Shown here in pieces: positions 1 to 8,454 of a DNA stretch of 32,050 bases (position 1 is the stretch's first letter; each line of letters opens with the position of its first letter). Source of the stretch: Saccharofermentans sp. Lineage in GTDB: Bacteria > Bacillota > Clostridia > Saccharofermentanales > Saccharofermentanaceae. The stretch covers positions 1-32,050 of the forward strand of contig JAIKVV010000082.1 in NCBI GenBank assembly GCA_024685385.1, written 5' to 3'. The position numbers and the translations under genes are program-made. The notes beneath the pieces are model-generated. The model worked only from the letters and a program-made list of their open reading frames with translations, ran no database searches and was not told where the DNA came from.

Positions 1-447
1 GGATTCCAATTGCATGATGATCTGAAAAAGCTGTACTCCAGGGCTTATACAAAATATGTCAGAGGTGAAATCAAGTTCAAGGACAAAGATTTTATCGTGC
101 CGACAGGCAATAAGACTTTTGACGAATGGTTTTCCAAGAACCGCTGTAACGGCAAAGTTGATATATCGCTGAATTTGATTAAAGATCAGGATTTTGTTGA
201 TGCCACTATCAGAAAGGCGTGGAAAGGTTGGATGGGTCCCTTCGATTTCGGTAAACGCATCCTGATTGGCAACTTCGATATGAAGATCGGACGAATCTTA
301 ATTCTGTTCAACAATGACACTGGCTGTATAGAATGGTTGGATTGCGAGTACGGCGGTTATGGTACTCTCGAAAAAGATCCTAACGGAATCCTTGCAAACA
401 ATATAGAAGAGTTCCTTAACAAGTTGAGCGCTAACATTTCGAAATAA
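1..447 (+). CDS. SUKH (SMI1/KNR4)-like protein, 5' end cut by window
   Basis: The reading frame is open to the first base of the window and a TTG at 10 has no visible ribosome binding site, so the true start is probably outside. About 148 codons are visible. The second half has the SMI1/KNR4 pattern: a hydrophobic strand, 'IGNFD', a strand with 'GRILILFNNDTG', an acidic 'WLDCEYGG' stretch, then a C-terminal helix ending 'EEFLNKL'. Members of this superfamily often act as immunity proteins for polymorphic toxins in Firmicutes, but no toxin gene is visible here, so that role is only a possibility. There is no signal peptide or membrane segment, so it should be cytoplasmic. The family call rests on pattern recognition alone; an unrelated small protein remains possible. 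Confidence 0.45.
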   Translation, partial: GFQLHDDLKKLYSRAYTKYVRGEIKFKDKDFIVPTGNKTFDEWFSKNRCNGKVDISLNLIKDQDFVDATIRKAWKGWMGPFDFGKRILIGNFDMKIGRILILFNNDTGCIEWLDCEYGGYGTLEKDPNGILANNIEEFLNKLSANISK

Positions 448-482
448 TCATAGACAGATTAATCAGCAACAAGGTCGACTAA

Positions 483-1151
483 ATGAAAGACAACAAATCA
501 GCATACAATTCAAGCATATACGATGAACACATAACAAATGTGCTTCCTTACTACAAGGAATACCATAATCAGGCACTTGATGTGGTCAGAGCCATGGGTA
601 TCGATTCACCTGTGTGGCTTGATACCGGGTGTGGCACCGGCACTCTTGCGATGAGAATATTAGAAACATATCCGGAAGCTAAGCTTACACTTTGTGATCC
701 GTCAGAGAAGATGCTGGATATTGCAAAAGCGAAGCTGACAGGTAATGATATCAGTTTTTTCAATCTTTCCTCAGAACAATTGCCTTTCGAAAACGAGTTT
801 GATATTGTTACGGCAATCCAATGTCATCATTATCTTAGTTTTGAAGGCAGAGCGCATGCAGTAAAGGCATGTTATAAGGCATTGAAAGAATCCGGAGTTT
901 TCATTACTTTCGAGAATATAAAAATGGAAACTGATGCAGCTGATGCAATTGCCTTGAAGAGATGGCAGACATTTCTTGAAGAACACGGCAATTCCCCTGA
1001 AGATGTCAGGATGCATATTGAAAGACGCGGGGTGGAAGTGTTCCCGATTACAATCGAACAGCATATAGAATTGCTTAAGAAATGCGGTTTCCGTTCTGTA
1101 AATGTTTTATGGACTTCTTACTTACAGGCTGGCTTTTGGGCAATAAAGTAG
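483..1151 (+). CDS. Class I SAM-dependent methyltransferase
   Basis: The 222-residue protein has a Rossmann-type methyltransferase core. Motif I is 'VWLDTGCGTGTLA' at residues 44-56, with the glycine-rich loop that binds S-adenosylmethionine. The acidic residue after strand 2 is D72 in 'LCDPSEKML'. Motif II-like 'FDIVTAIQCHHYL' follows near 106-118, and a post-core 'ALKESGVFITFENI' near 134-147. The length is normal for a small stand-alone methyltransferase. The substrate cannot be read from the sequence; the N-terminal 'YDEHI..VLPYY' is typical of small-molecule or unassigned members. The start is ATG at 483 with 'aaggt' about eight bases upstream. It follows the SUKH-like gene by 35 bases, with no promoter that I can see. 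Confidence 0.88.
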   Translation: MKDNKSAYNSSIYDEHITNVLPYYKEYHNQALDVVRAMGIDSPVWLDTGCGTGTLAMRILETYPEAKLTLCDPSEKMLDIAKAKLTGNDISFFNLSSEQLPFENEFDIVTAIQCHHYLSFEGRAHAVKACYKALKESGVFITFENIKMETDAADAIALKRWQTFLEEHGNSPEDVRMHIERRGVEVFPITIEQHIELLKKCGFRSVNVLWTSYLQAGFWAIK

Positions 1152-1205
1152 TATGGAAGATAATCAGGTGTTATAACTATTAGATGATATTCGGGGAATA
1201 GTACA

Positions 1206-2534
1206 GTGAAAAAGATTATTACGTTTGTTCTGATTTTAGCGATTTTGGTTTCGCTTGCATCTTGTGGTAACAGAACCGGCACTCTTAAGGCAGGAGATAA
1301 GATCGAATTCGGAAATTACAAGGGGCATACGACTTGGCGTGTTCTGTATGTTCAGGGGTCTGAAGCCCTGATAACTACAGATGACATTGTCGATAAACAA
1401 AGATTCGATACTTCTTATTACAGCTGGGAAAGAGATGACTGCGATATCCGTATTTGGCTGAACACAACATTTATCAGTGAAGCTTTTTCGGATGAAGAGC
1501 GCAGCAAGATAGTCAATAAGATTGGTGACGAAGTCTTTCTGTTAAGTATCGAAGAAGCATACAGATATTTCAAAGATGACGAGGACAGGTACCTCTCGAC
1601 AGGTGATAATCTCGGATACTATCTTCGTTCCAAAGGTGTCCATACCGATCATGCCGCACTTGTAGAAACTTTCGAAGATGAAAAAGGAGCCATAAGTGCA
1701 ATGGGCGGTTATGTTGATGAACCGAGAGGTATCAGACCTGCCGTTTGGATCAACCTTGATACCGCAGACAAAGGAGAAGCTGCCATAACTGAATCTGTCT
1801 CGAAATGCGGAAATTTTACCTTAGAACAATCCGGCCATGGAACAGATCTGACAGGTCTGACAGAAATAGGCAGGGAGCAGGAAGACCTGATAATTCCTGC
1901 CGGAGTTGGGCTCTTTGGCCTGATCGATGACGCAAAAGCAAAGACTGTTGTTTTCGAGAGCGATGATGACGTTGATTACGGCTATACGTTTGTAAGGATG
2001 CATGACCTGGAATACATAAAGCTTCCCGCAAAACTGACAAAACTCGGGATGCATTGTTTTTGTGAAAACCTTAAGGAAGTTGAGATCCCTGAGGGTGTTA
2101 CCATAATCCCTGTATGCTGTTTTTATGATGACGTAAAACTTAAGAAAGTCGTCATCAAAGGCAATCTTAAAGAGATCTGTTACCATTCTTTTGCAGGATG
2201 CGAATCACTGGAAACTATCGAGCTTCCGGATTCCGTTACAAAGATCGACAATAATGTCTTTGTTGTATGCTATTCGTTAGAGGAGATCAGGCTGCCGAAG
2301 AACCTGAAGGAGATCGGTGCGGAGGCTTTCCGTGATTCCGCGATCAAAACATATATCGTTCCGGAGGAACTTCAGTTGGAAAAATGGGAATATTCATCGT
2401 TTGATCCGACGCCTTATAATGATCTGTTTGATTATCCTCCTATGCCCTACACGGTTAAAGTCAAACAGGGATCATGGGCAGACATCCATTTCGATGAAGT
2501 TTTCACGGGAAATGCAACAAAAGAGTACTATTAA
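1206..2534 (+). CDS. Lipoprotein with DUF6273 domain and BspA-type leucine-rich repeats
   Basis: The 442-residue protein starts with a lipoprotein signal peptide; the lipobox is 'LASC' with C20 as the predicted lipidated residue. Residues of about 25-185 match the DUF6273 pattern: 'IEFGNYKGHTTWRVLYV', then 'DCDIRIWLN..F...AFS.EE' and, later, 'GIRPAVWINLD'. Residues of about 205-385 form LRR_5 (BspA-like) repeats with recurring 'L..I.LP..L..I....F..C.SL..I' units. Both domains are common in surface proteins of gut Clostridia and are thought to mediate binding, so the protein probably sits on the outer face of the membrane. The start is GTG at 1206 with 'gggga' upstream; it is chosen because it gives a complete signal peptide. 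The function is otherwise unknown. Confidence 0.85.
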   Translation: MKKIITFVLILAILVSLASCGNRTGTLKAGDKIEFGNYKGHTTWRVLYVQGSEALITTDDIVDKQRFDTSYYSWERDDCDIRIWLNTTFISEAFSDEERSKIVNKIGDEVFLLSIEEAYRYFKDDEDRYLSTGDNLGYYLRSKGVHTDHAALVETFEDEKGAISAMGGYVDEPRGIRPAVWINLDTADKGEAAITESVSKCGNFTLEQSGHGTDLTGLTEIGREQEDLIIPAGVGLFGLIDDAKAKTVVFESDDDVDYGYTFVRMHDLEYIKLPAKLTKLGMHCFCENLKEVEIPEGVTIIPVCCFYDDVKLKKVVIKGNLKEICYHSFAGCESLETIELPDSVTKIDNNVFVVCYSLEEIRLPKNLKEIGAEAFRDSAIKTYIVPEELQLEKWEYSSFDPTPYNDLFDYPPMPYTVKVKQGSWADIHFDEVFTGNATKEYY

Positions 2535-2581
2535 CATATAAGTTATCTCTAATAATCCTCAAGAGTCCTTTACGCGAATGA

Positions 2582-2617
2582 TATAATTATCTTGTCTGAG
2601 GGAGAGATTCCTTGGTA
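2582..2617 (+). promoter_or_regulatory. Extended -10 promoter and leader, copy A of a repeated element
   Basis: TGATATAAT at 2579-2587 is an extended -10 box; no good -35 box is seen. The 22 bases from 2582 are identical to 11421-11442, and a CCTTGGT follows in both after a short variable segment. Both copies lie upstream of a gene for a small two-helix membrane protein. The element therefore looks like a shared promoter plus untranslated leader. A strong ribosome binding site (GGAGG, about 2647) precedes the gene at 2663. Confidence 0.5.
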
Positions 2618-2662
2618 CAAAAAACCGGCAGGTAGAAATGCCCTTGTGGAGGTAAACAGGTA

Positions 2663-2947
2663 ATGACGACCAAGGAATTATTTGATCTAGTATCTATGTT
2701 GCTTCAGATAGGTCTAATTGGCGTTATTACGATCATAGAATCGTTCATTGGATTGTCGGCAGCCCTGTTCATCATTGACGGTATTAAGGCCAAAAGACAG
2801 CACCGCAAGCGTAAGACCGGCATTACTGTCATGTTCATTATCTCTATAATCATCACTGTCCTGCAGATCCTCCTCGCTATCTATGTCTGCGTAGTCCTCG
2901 TCGGCGCCTCGATGGGGAAATCTGCGCCCTTTACGTTCTTTCCGTGA
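2663..2947 (+). CDS. Small membrane protein with two predicted helices, function unknown
   Basis: The 94-residue product has two strongly hydrophobic segments, at about residues 10-38 and 51-82. They are separated by a very basic loop with 'KAKRQHRKRKTG', which should face the cytoplasm. Both termini would then be outside. No motif or family is recognised. The ATG at 2663 follows 'gtggaggtaaacaggta', with GGAGG about ten bases upstream. It is preceded by its own promoter/leader element at 2582, so it is probably transcribed separately from the lipoprotein gene before it. Confidence 0.65.
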   Translation: MTTKELFDLVSMLLQIGLIGVITIIESFIGLSAALFIIDGIKAKRQHRKRKTGITVMFIISIIITVLQILLAIYVCVVLVGASMGKSAPFTFFP

Positions 2948-3100
2948 TCATAAAACTGCAGTCTGTTGTTTATAGCCCTAATTATCCCGTTCTTTTCACA
3001 AGTCGGAGAAATACTATATTCATAGGGTGAGTATATATTCAGACTTGAGAAATAAATGCGGAGAATATCAGGAGCATAGCAAACTAAGAAAGAGAAAAAG

Positions 3101-3658
3101 ATGTCATTAGAACACAAAAACAATCTGACCTGGGATGAAGAATATTTATATATAGTAATTCCGGAATACCTGGATGAACTTGCACGCAAGTACAATCTGC
3201 GCTTTAAGGTTGTTTCTTGTACGGAAACGGCAATGTATAACGAGGATTGTTGTCTCCTTATCGGTGTAGACAACCGTGACGGCATTATCCTAAGCACGGT
3301 TGTAAATGATAACGGAAAAAAAGTCGAATACAGTACAAATATCTTTTTCCGGGTGAGCATTGACGATTCTGACACGGAAGGCCTTGATTTAAGTGACAAG
3401 CACCTGAATGTGATAATACGGAACGATCTGATTATCTTATCGCGGAATCTGGACAGTAAATGGAGCAAGTATTTGCAGGGCGATATGAGTTGGCTTGAAG
3501 ATTATAAGAAATGCAGCAGTTATTATGAGTATCATAATTATATGGAAGATCGCAACAAACGTCTTGACGAGATCATTGCCTGGCAGCAGGAGCAGCGAAT
3601 GAAGAAAACTATCAGTACAGAAAATCGGGATTTATTGAGGGTGAAAAATGACGATTAA
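3101..3658 (+). CDS. Hypothetical protein, coupled to the transglutaminase-like gene
   Basis: The 185-residue soluble protein is not recognised. It is rich in acidic and aromatic residues. It has a predicted alpha/beta N-terminal part ('YLYIVIPEYLDELARKYNL') and a charged, probably helical C-terminus with 'WQQEQRMKK'. There is no signal peptide or membrane segment. An in-frame stop lies just upstream, so ATG 3101 is the first possible start; the ribosome binding site is weak (aagaaagag). It overlaps the next gene by 11 bases, which suggests that the two products are made together and may work together. The overlap is seen; the partnership is inference. Confidence 0.7.
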   Translation: MSLEHKNNLTWDEEYLYIVIPEYLDELARKYNLRFKVVSCTETAMYNEDCCLLIGVDNRDGIILSTVVNDNGKKVEYSTNIFFRVSIDDSDTEGLDLSDKHLNVIIRNDLIILSRNLDSKWSKYLQGDMSWLEDYKKCSSYYEYHNYMEDRNKRLDEIIAWQQEQRMKKTISTENRDLLRVKNDD

Positions 3659-4151
3659 GGAAGCTTGTGATCTGTTAAAAGAAGAACTCCTGGATAATGG
3701 TTATGAATACGGTTTCTATTTGAAAGGGGTAACGTACAAACCTGATTTTGCCAAGGGCTTCGATAATGAGTTTTTCGAACGCTTGCTAAACGAATATCGC
3801 GTTCAAGATCCCAAAGATACAAGACAAGCTAAGATTGGGACTTGCAATGATGTGGTTGTGCTGATGAAATCCATTCTTGATGAATACAGTGTTCCGAGCA
3901 AGATATGGCTGTTGCATGACCGAAAAAACGGAAAGTTTCATACCGTTTTGACATTCTGTCTTGAAGACAAAGTTATATATCTGGAACTGACTCCTCAATC
4001 CGGAAAGCCATGGTACGGGAAAGAATTGGTTTTTGACAGTGAGCAGAGTTTTATGGACGGATATATAAAAGATGGATGTGAAGTAATTGATGTCACAGAC
4101 TCGGTCATTATAGGAGAAACTCCTGACTTTGTACTGTCAAGAATGGATTAA
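3648..4151 (+). CDS. Transglutaminase-like superfamily protein
   Basis: The 167-residue cytoplasmic protein carries the order of motifs seen in transglutaminase/papain-like folds. 'GTCNDVVVLMKSIL' (Cys at about residue 65) starts a helix, followed by 'FHTVLTF' with a candidate His near 104 and 'VIYLELTPQ', where Glu takes the usual Asp place. Such domains act as cysteine peptidases, amidases or transferases, or as inactive scaffolds; the activity cannot be decided here. There is no signal peptide, unlike the secreted transglutaminase-like lipoprotein at 13356. The start lies inside the end of the previous gene, with 'gagggtg' upstream, so translational coupling is likely. Confidence 0.6.
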   Translation: MTIKEACDLLKEELLDNGYEYGFYLKGVTYKPDFAKGFDNEFFERLLNEYRVQDPKDTRQAKIGTCNDVVVLMKSILDEYSVPSKIWLLHDRKNGKFHTVLTFCLEDKVIYLELTPQSGKPWYGKELVFDSEQSFMDGYIKDGCEVIDVTDSVIIGETPDFVLSRMD

Positions 4152-4182
4152 CACATTCAAAGTTGATGAGGGAGAGTTTGAT

Positions 4183-4233
4183 ATGATCAACATTGTTTAT
4201 TTAGAAAATGAATCCGACGACCGGTGTTTATAA
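4183..4233 (+). other. Possible 16-codon leader peptide or gene remnant
   Basis: An ATG at 4183 has an excellent Shine-Dalgarno-like 'gagggagag' seven bases upstream. It opens a 16-codon frame (MINIVYLENESDDRCL) that stops at 4231. The peptide looks like the start of a normal protein and not like an attenuator: there is no run of a single amino acid and no clear terminator hairpin. It is either a short peptide or the first codons of a gene that has been lost. It lies 27 bases before the lipoprotein start at 4261. Confidence 0.25.
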
Positions 4234-4260
4234 AATGATAGATCATCAGTGAGGTTGCAT

Positions 4261-5067
4261 ATGAAGAAGGGGATAAAAACATTATTTTACGCATTGACCG
4301 CCTTTGTGCTTATTGCAGGAATTGCCACAGGATGCAAGGTTCAAAACAACGGCGCTTCAGCAGATAAGAACATTGCAGGAGATTATGAGTATGAAATAGA
4401 GATCAGCGGCTGGTTTGGCATGTTTTGTGAAAACCCCGGATACTATATCGAAACAACGGACGGACCTAATGACCCCTGCTATGTAATCATATGCTCAGGT
4501 GAAAGGAGCTGCGGCGGTTATGATATCAGGATAGACGAAGTCGGTATTAAGGACGGCTCGCTCGTGATAACCGTGGAAGAGACTTCACCCGGTCCGGATA
4601 CTACCTGTCCCGATGTGATCAATTATCCCTATTGCGTTCTTAAACTGAATAAGGTGCCTGAACAGCTCCGTATCGTTGACAAAAGAGGCTCTGAGTTCAA
4701 GAAATATGATGTTTTCGATGAAAGGATCCAAGAAAACTTACCCTATAAAGATCTCAGGTGGCTCGACAAAGACTATAAGATTCCGGAAGGCTGGGTCGCT
4801 TTATTTAGAAAAGATTTTGACGGACAAAAAAATGAGACTTACGTCTATAAAGACGGTACCGGTTATAAGTGCTTCAATATCTTTGTTGCACCCGATTCAC
4901 CGGATCTAGAGAAGTGGAATCACAGGTTCATTTTCGAAAACACCTGCTCTTCAAAGGAAGAAGTCATAAATGCCGCTGAGGATTTCAGATCTGACGGTGT
5001 TATGATCCTTCCGGATGACCAGTCAAAGTCTTATCCGGTAAGCGATTTTGCCAAGAAGGATATATAA
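4261..5067 (+). CDS. Lipoprotein of unknown function
   Basis: The protein has 268 residues from ATG 4261. I prefer this start to GTG 4249 because 'gaggt' at 4250-4254 is then correctly placed as the ribosome binding site, and because the signal peptide then begins with 'MKKG'. The lipobox is 'ATGC' with C25 as the lipidated residue. The mature part is about 240 residues, probably beta-rich, with several cysteines ('FCENPGYY', 'CYVIICSGERSCGGYD'). The last part, from about 150 on, has 'LDKDYKIPEGWVALFRKDFDG', which looks like the start of a second small domain. No family is recognised. It should be anchored on the outside of the cell membrane. Confidence 0.75.
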   Translation: MKKGIKTLFYALTAFVLIAGIATGCKVQNNGASADKNIAGDYEYEIEISGWFGMFCENPGYYIETTDGPNDPCYVIICSGERSCGGYDIRIDEVGIKDGSLVITVEETSPGPDTTCPDVINYPYCVLKLNKVPEQLRIVDKRGSEFKKYDVFDERIQENLPYKDLRWLDKDYKIPEGWVALFRKDFDGQKNETYVYKDGTGYKCFNIFVAPDSPDLEKWNHRFIFENTCSSKEEVINAAEDFRSDGVMILPDDQSKSYPVSDFAKKDI

Positions 5068-5125
5068 TTATAAATGATCGTTTAAATATCATGAAACTCG
5101 TGATCTGATGAAAAGGGGGAGAAAG

Positions 5126-6427
5126 ATGGGAAAGAATTATTTTCAGGCGATACCGATAAAACCTTCTTATGATGAAAAGCTTATCAGTTTCTCATCATCT
5201 TTGGGAGATGCCATTGGTAAAGGCAAGACCATTCCTTTTGCAGATAATGATGTCACGTATACGCTTAATCTGCAAAATGAACGCATTAAAGAAAAGAACA
5301 TCGAGTTCGATTATGAAGTTTATAAAAGGACTAATGATTCACCTTTAGGCAATATTTTCTTTGATGTTGAGGACTGGAATGACGAGCATTATGAAAGCAC
5401 CGTGGGATTTGCATCTCTCGGAGTTAAAAGGCAGGTCAGGCAGAATGATCAGATAATCTACAAAGATAATCTGAGACGTGTCTTTTACGGGACAGTCACG
5501 GATATCATTTCCGGTTATCAGCCTGATAACGAAAGCCATACCTGTCCGAACTGCGGCGCCGTCAGTACGATTGCGGAACTTCAAAACGGATGTCCCTTCT
5601 GCGGAACACAGTATAAGATGGACGATCTTTTCCCGAAGATCACGAGTTTTTATTTCTTCGATCAGATCCGCATATCCAAGAAATGGTTGATGATCGGTTT
5701 GCCTGTATGCGCAGTGATCTGCACGATTGCCGTATTTGCATGCGCACCTTACCTTAGCTCCAATCCTTTATTTGCGGGTGAGATGAGAAGAATAAACCAG
5801 GAAGGTGCTTATCATGCTGTAATATATGGCCTCTCTGCAGGATTAACTTTGGGAGCCTTATTGTTCCTGTTGATCGACCTGGCGTACAAGATAGCCAAAG
5901 CGATCGTTGATCTCAAGAGAATGGGAACAGCAAAATCCAGGGAACGCTTCGAACTCAGGATGAAAAAGATCACTCCCGAATTCTCGTATGAGTATTTTAA
6001 GAACAAGGCGATCTCTCTGATCAAGATGACCGTTTATTCAAAGGATGAAGGAGAACTTCTCTGCTATAAAGGCGAACCGCTTCCTGCCGAATTCAAGGAT
6101 ATTATCGATCTGAACTATGCAGGAACATTCGGTATTATGGACTTTAGCGAAGAAAACGGGATCATCTCGGCAGAGACCAAATCGTATTTTGATGTCCTTT
6201 CGATCAAAGATAACACAGTAAGCTTTACGCAGCCTGTTATCAGCGCGACTTTTCAGAGAAGAACTGATATACCCGTTAACTTGAACTTTTCGATGACAAG
6301 GATCGACTGCCCTTCCTGTGCCAGGAGCTTCAATCCCGTTAAGAACAAGTTCTGTCCCGGTTGCGGCAGGGAATACGAATTGATTACTGATGACTGGGTA
6401 TTAGTTGATCTGAAAATGGTTCAGTAA
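5126..6427 (+). CDS. Membrane protein with two zinc ribbons (possibly Tim44-like)
   Basis: The protein has 433 residues from ATG 5126. This start has GGGGGAG five bases upstream, so it is preferred to the ATG at 5108. Residues C140/C143 and C156/C159 form a first zinc ribbon (CPNC...CPFC). Two membrane helices follow, at about 187-208 and 231-257. The cytoplasmic second half has 'ITPEFSYEYFKNKAISLIKM', which resembles the helical entry into Tim44-like domains of bacterial membrane proteins. A second zinc ribbon, C395/C398 and C410/C413, lies close to the C-terminus. Both ribbons should be on the same side of the membrane. The function is unknown; proteins of this type are often found among membrane-stress or secretion-associated genes. 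Confidence 0.7.
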   Translation: MGKNYFQAIPIKPSYDEKLISFSSSLGDAIGKGKTIPFADNDVTYTLNLQNERIKEKNIEFDYEVYKRTNDSPLGNIFFDVEDWNDEHYESTVGFASLGVKRQVRQNDQIIYKDNLRRVFYGTVTDIISGYQPDNESHTCPNCGAVSTIAELQNGCPFCGTQYKMDDLFPKITSFYFFDQIRISKKWLMIGLPVCAVICTIAVFACAPYLSSNPLFAGEMRRINQEGAYHAVIYGLSAGLTLGALLFLLIDLAYKIAKAIVDLKRMGTAKSRERFELRMKKITPEFSYEYFKNKAISLIKMTVYSKDEGELLCYKGEPLPAEFKDIIDLNYAGTFGIMDFSEENGIISAETKSYFDVLSIKDNTVSFTQPVISATFQRRTDIPVNLNFSMTRIDCPSCARSFNPVKNKFCPGCGREYELITDDWVLVDLKMVQ

Positions 6428-6445
6428 AGGATTCTGACATCATTT

Positions 6446-6964
6446 ATGGATAAGCTTTACATTACGCACTACTATTACCCGGGAACAGACCCGTGGAAAA
6501 ACATAATGCTTCTTCCGGAAGAGGAAGCTTTTCGAAAGGCTGAAGAACTTGCCAAAGCGCATCCGGACACTACCAGTTTCGGGCGTTTTGCTGACTTTGA
6601 GAATTATTATCCGGCACGAAAGAAAGCCGATGCTTTTGTGCGTGAGAAGTTTATAGAGTTAGGCGGAAGACCGAAGCTTTCGAATCCTTATTCATTTACT
6701 CTTCTGGAGTCTGAATATCTCAAAGAATGGTTTAACAGCAGCGATAAGATAATTATCGATCTGGATGATATTCCCGACGATCAGGTCAGCTTCACGCTTG
6801 GAGACAGCTGTGCTCTGATGATTCACGGAAAAGAACCGGTTGTTCTGACGAAAAAACTTCTGTTTGAGCGGATTGAAGCCTGCGATGGATCGGTTGACGT
6901 TTTCCTCAAGGAATCGCTCGGCAAGTATGCATATGTGGAAGTGCAGTTGTGGGATAGAATATAG
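6446..6964 (+). CDS. Conserved hypothetical protein
   Basis: This is a 172-residue soluble protein with no signal peptide. 'HYYYPGTDPWKNIMLLPEEEAF' and 'SFGRFADFENYYPARKKAD' look like strongly conserved blocks. They recall an uncharacterised Firmicutes family that I cannot name with certainty. The second half has 'YLKEWF' and 'VSFTLGDSCALM'. The start, ATG 6446, lies 18 bases after the previous stop; no strong ribosome binding site is visible, and expression may depend on readthrough from the upstream gene. No catalytic motif is recognised. Confidence 0.65.
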   Translation: MDKLYITHYYYPGTDPWKNIMLLPEEEAFRKAEELAKAHPDTTSFGRFADFENYYPARKKADAFVREKFIELGGRPKLSNPYSFTLLESEYLKEWFNSSDKIIIDLDDIPDDQVSFTLGDSCALMIHGKEPVVLTKKLLFERIEACDGSVDVFLKESLGKYAYVEVQLWDRI

Positions 6965-6982
6965 ATACTGTGAGGTAATGAA

Positions 6983-7489
6983 ATGGAAGAGATTAAAGAT
7001 TCAATTATCATTAAACCAGCTGAAACTGATGAGGAGTTGTGCGGCAGGGGATACGTGCATTGTACTGCATGGCAGGAAGCCTATAGAGGCATTGTATGTG
7101 ACCACTATCTTGATACGATGACCGTGGAAGCTACGACAGCACGTGCCAGGAATTTCCCGGAAAACACACTTGTAGCTAAGGATAAAGATAAAGTTGTAGG
7201 ATTTGCAGTATATGGTTCATCAAGAGATGAAGATCTGAAGGATGCGGGAGAGGTTGAAGCGATCTATGTCCTTTCTGAGTATTATGACCGTAAAATCGGA
7301 TACAGATTGATGAATGAAGCAGTTTCCAGACTCAGTGAATATAACACTATATTTTTGTGGGTGTTCGAAAAGAATGAGAGAGCCATAAACTTTTATCACA
7401 AATACGGTTTTGAATTTGACGGATGCAAAAAGGAATGGACTCTCGGAACACCGGTTACAATTGTCAGGATGATAAAGAAAAGAAAGTAA
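6983..7489 (+). CDS. GNAT family N-acetyltransferase
   Basis: The 168-residue protein has the GNAT fold. An N-terminal 'IIIKPAETDEELCGRGYVHCTAWQ' strand and helix is followed by 'DKVVGFAVYGSS', then motif A 'VEAIYVLSEYYDRKIGYRLM' at about residues 88-107, with the R/K-x-x-G-x pattern of the acetyl-CoA pyrophosphate loop. The C-terminal 'FLWVFEKNERAINFYHKYGFEFDG' is the usual motif B with the Tyr. The acceptor substrate is unknown. The N-terminal 'WQEAYRGIV..HYL' is typical of the group that includes many small-molecule acetyltransferases. The start is ATG 6983 with 'gagg' upstream, 18 bases after the previous gene. Confidence 0.85.
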   Translation: MEEIKDSIIIKPAETDEELCGRGYVHCTAWQEAYRGIVCDHYLDTMTVEATTARARNFPENTLVAKDKDKVVGFAVYGSSRDEDLKDAGEVEAIYVLSEYYDRKIGYRLMNEAVSRLSEYNTIFLWVFEKNERAINFYHKYGFEFDGCKKEWTLGTPVTIVRMIKKRK

Positions 7490-7523
7490 ACATCCGCTTT
7501 GCCGGAGATGGGGGGAAAGAAAA

Positions 7524-8378
7524 ATGTTGACAGAAAAGATGATCAAAACATCAGACGGTGATGTGCATTACTGGATCTCTGAAGATTTTATTGCTGACCG
7601 GATTACACTGTTTTTCCTTCACGGACTGACAGTAAGTCATGATCTGTTCAAGAGTCAGATAGGATTCTTTTCGGACAGATACAATATCATTAACTGGGAT
7701 GCGCCTGCTCATGGCGCATCACGGCCTTATGACAATTTCACTTATGAGAAAGCTGCTCTTGCCGCAAAACAGATCCTTGACGAGAACGGTATCGGTGAAG
7801 CGGTATTTATCGGCCAGTCTTTGGGCGGGTTTATCACACAATCCGTGATCAAAAGATTCCCTGAAGCCGTAAAAGGCTTTGTCTCAATAGACAGTACTCC
7901 GTTCGGAGAAAAATACTATTCGCGTTCCGACAGATGGTGGCTCCGTCAAATAGAATGGATGTCAATGCTTTACCCTGATAAGACCCTTCGAAAAGCAGTT
8001 GCCGCACAATGCACCACAACTGATCGTGCGTATAAGAACATGCTGGATATGCACTCGATATACGGCAAGAAAGAAATCTGTCATCTGCTGGGATTAGGGT
8101 ACGCGGGATTTCTGGAAGACAATTGTGATATCAAGATCAACTGTCCTGTTCTGTTGATCGTCGGGAAACAGGACAAGACCGGAAAAGTCCAAAGTTATAA
8201 CAGACAGTGGTCTGAAGATATAGGCGTTCCCATAACATGGATAGAAAATGCCGCTCATAATTCAAATGATGACAACCCTGAGGCGGTCAATAAGGCAATA
8301 GAAGAGTTTTTGAACAACAAGATTATCAACACCATAATCAAAAATAAGACCGACTTTTATCAAAGCGGGGTAACCTGA
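7524..8378 (+). CDS. Alpha/beta hydrolase
   Basis: The 284-residue cytoplasmic protein has all the landmarks of the alpha/beta-hydrolase fold. The oxyanion-hole motif is 'FFLHGLT' near residues 30-36. The nucleophile elbow is 'GQSLGG' with Ser99. An acid is likely in 'VGKQDKTG' and the catalytic His in 'ENAAHNSNDD'. 'INWDAPAHGAS' is the usual post-strand-4 motif. Esterase, lipase or peptidase-like activity is all possible. A GGGGGG run just upstream of ATG 7524 serves as the ribosome binding site. The gap to the next gene is 76 bases, with no clear terminator. Confidence 0.88.
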   Translation: MLTEKMIKTSDGDVHYWISEDFIADRITLFFLHGLTVSHDLFKSQIGFFSDRYNIINWDAPAHGASRPYDNFTYEKAALAAKQILDENGIGEAVFIGQSLGGFITQSVIKRFPEAVKGFVSIDSTPFGEKYYSRSDRWWLRQIEWMSMLYPDKTLRKAVAAQCTTTDRAYKNMLDMHSIYGKKEICHLLGLGYAGFLEDNCDIKINCPVLLIVGKQDKTGKVQSYNRQWSEDIGVPITWIENAAHNSNDDNPEAVNKAIEEFLNNKIINTIIKNKTDFYQSGVT

Positions 8379-8454
8379 CAAAACTCCGCAAACGGGGAAA
8401 TGTACCCTTTGACGTTCTCGTCCATAATGAACGTGTAAGAAGGAGGACGAAGGC

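Noticed and set aside
2881..3468. Reverse open frame of 195 codons
   Set aside because: It lies across two forward genes and has no recognisable start site or domain.
8370..8375. GTAACC half-site near the end of the alpha/beta-hydrolase gene
   Set aside because: The second half GGTTAC is missing at the right distance, and the site is inside coding sequence; likewise at 30323-30328.
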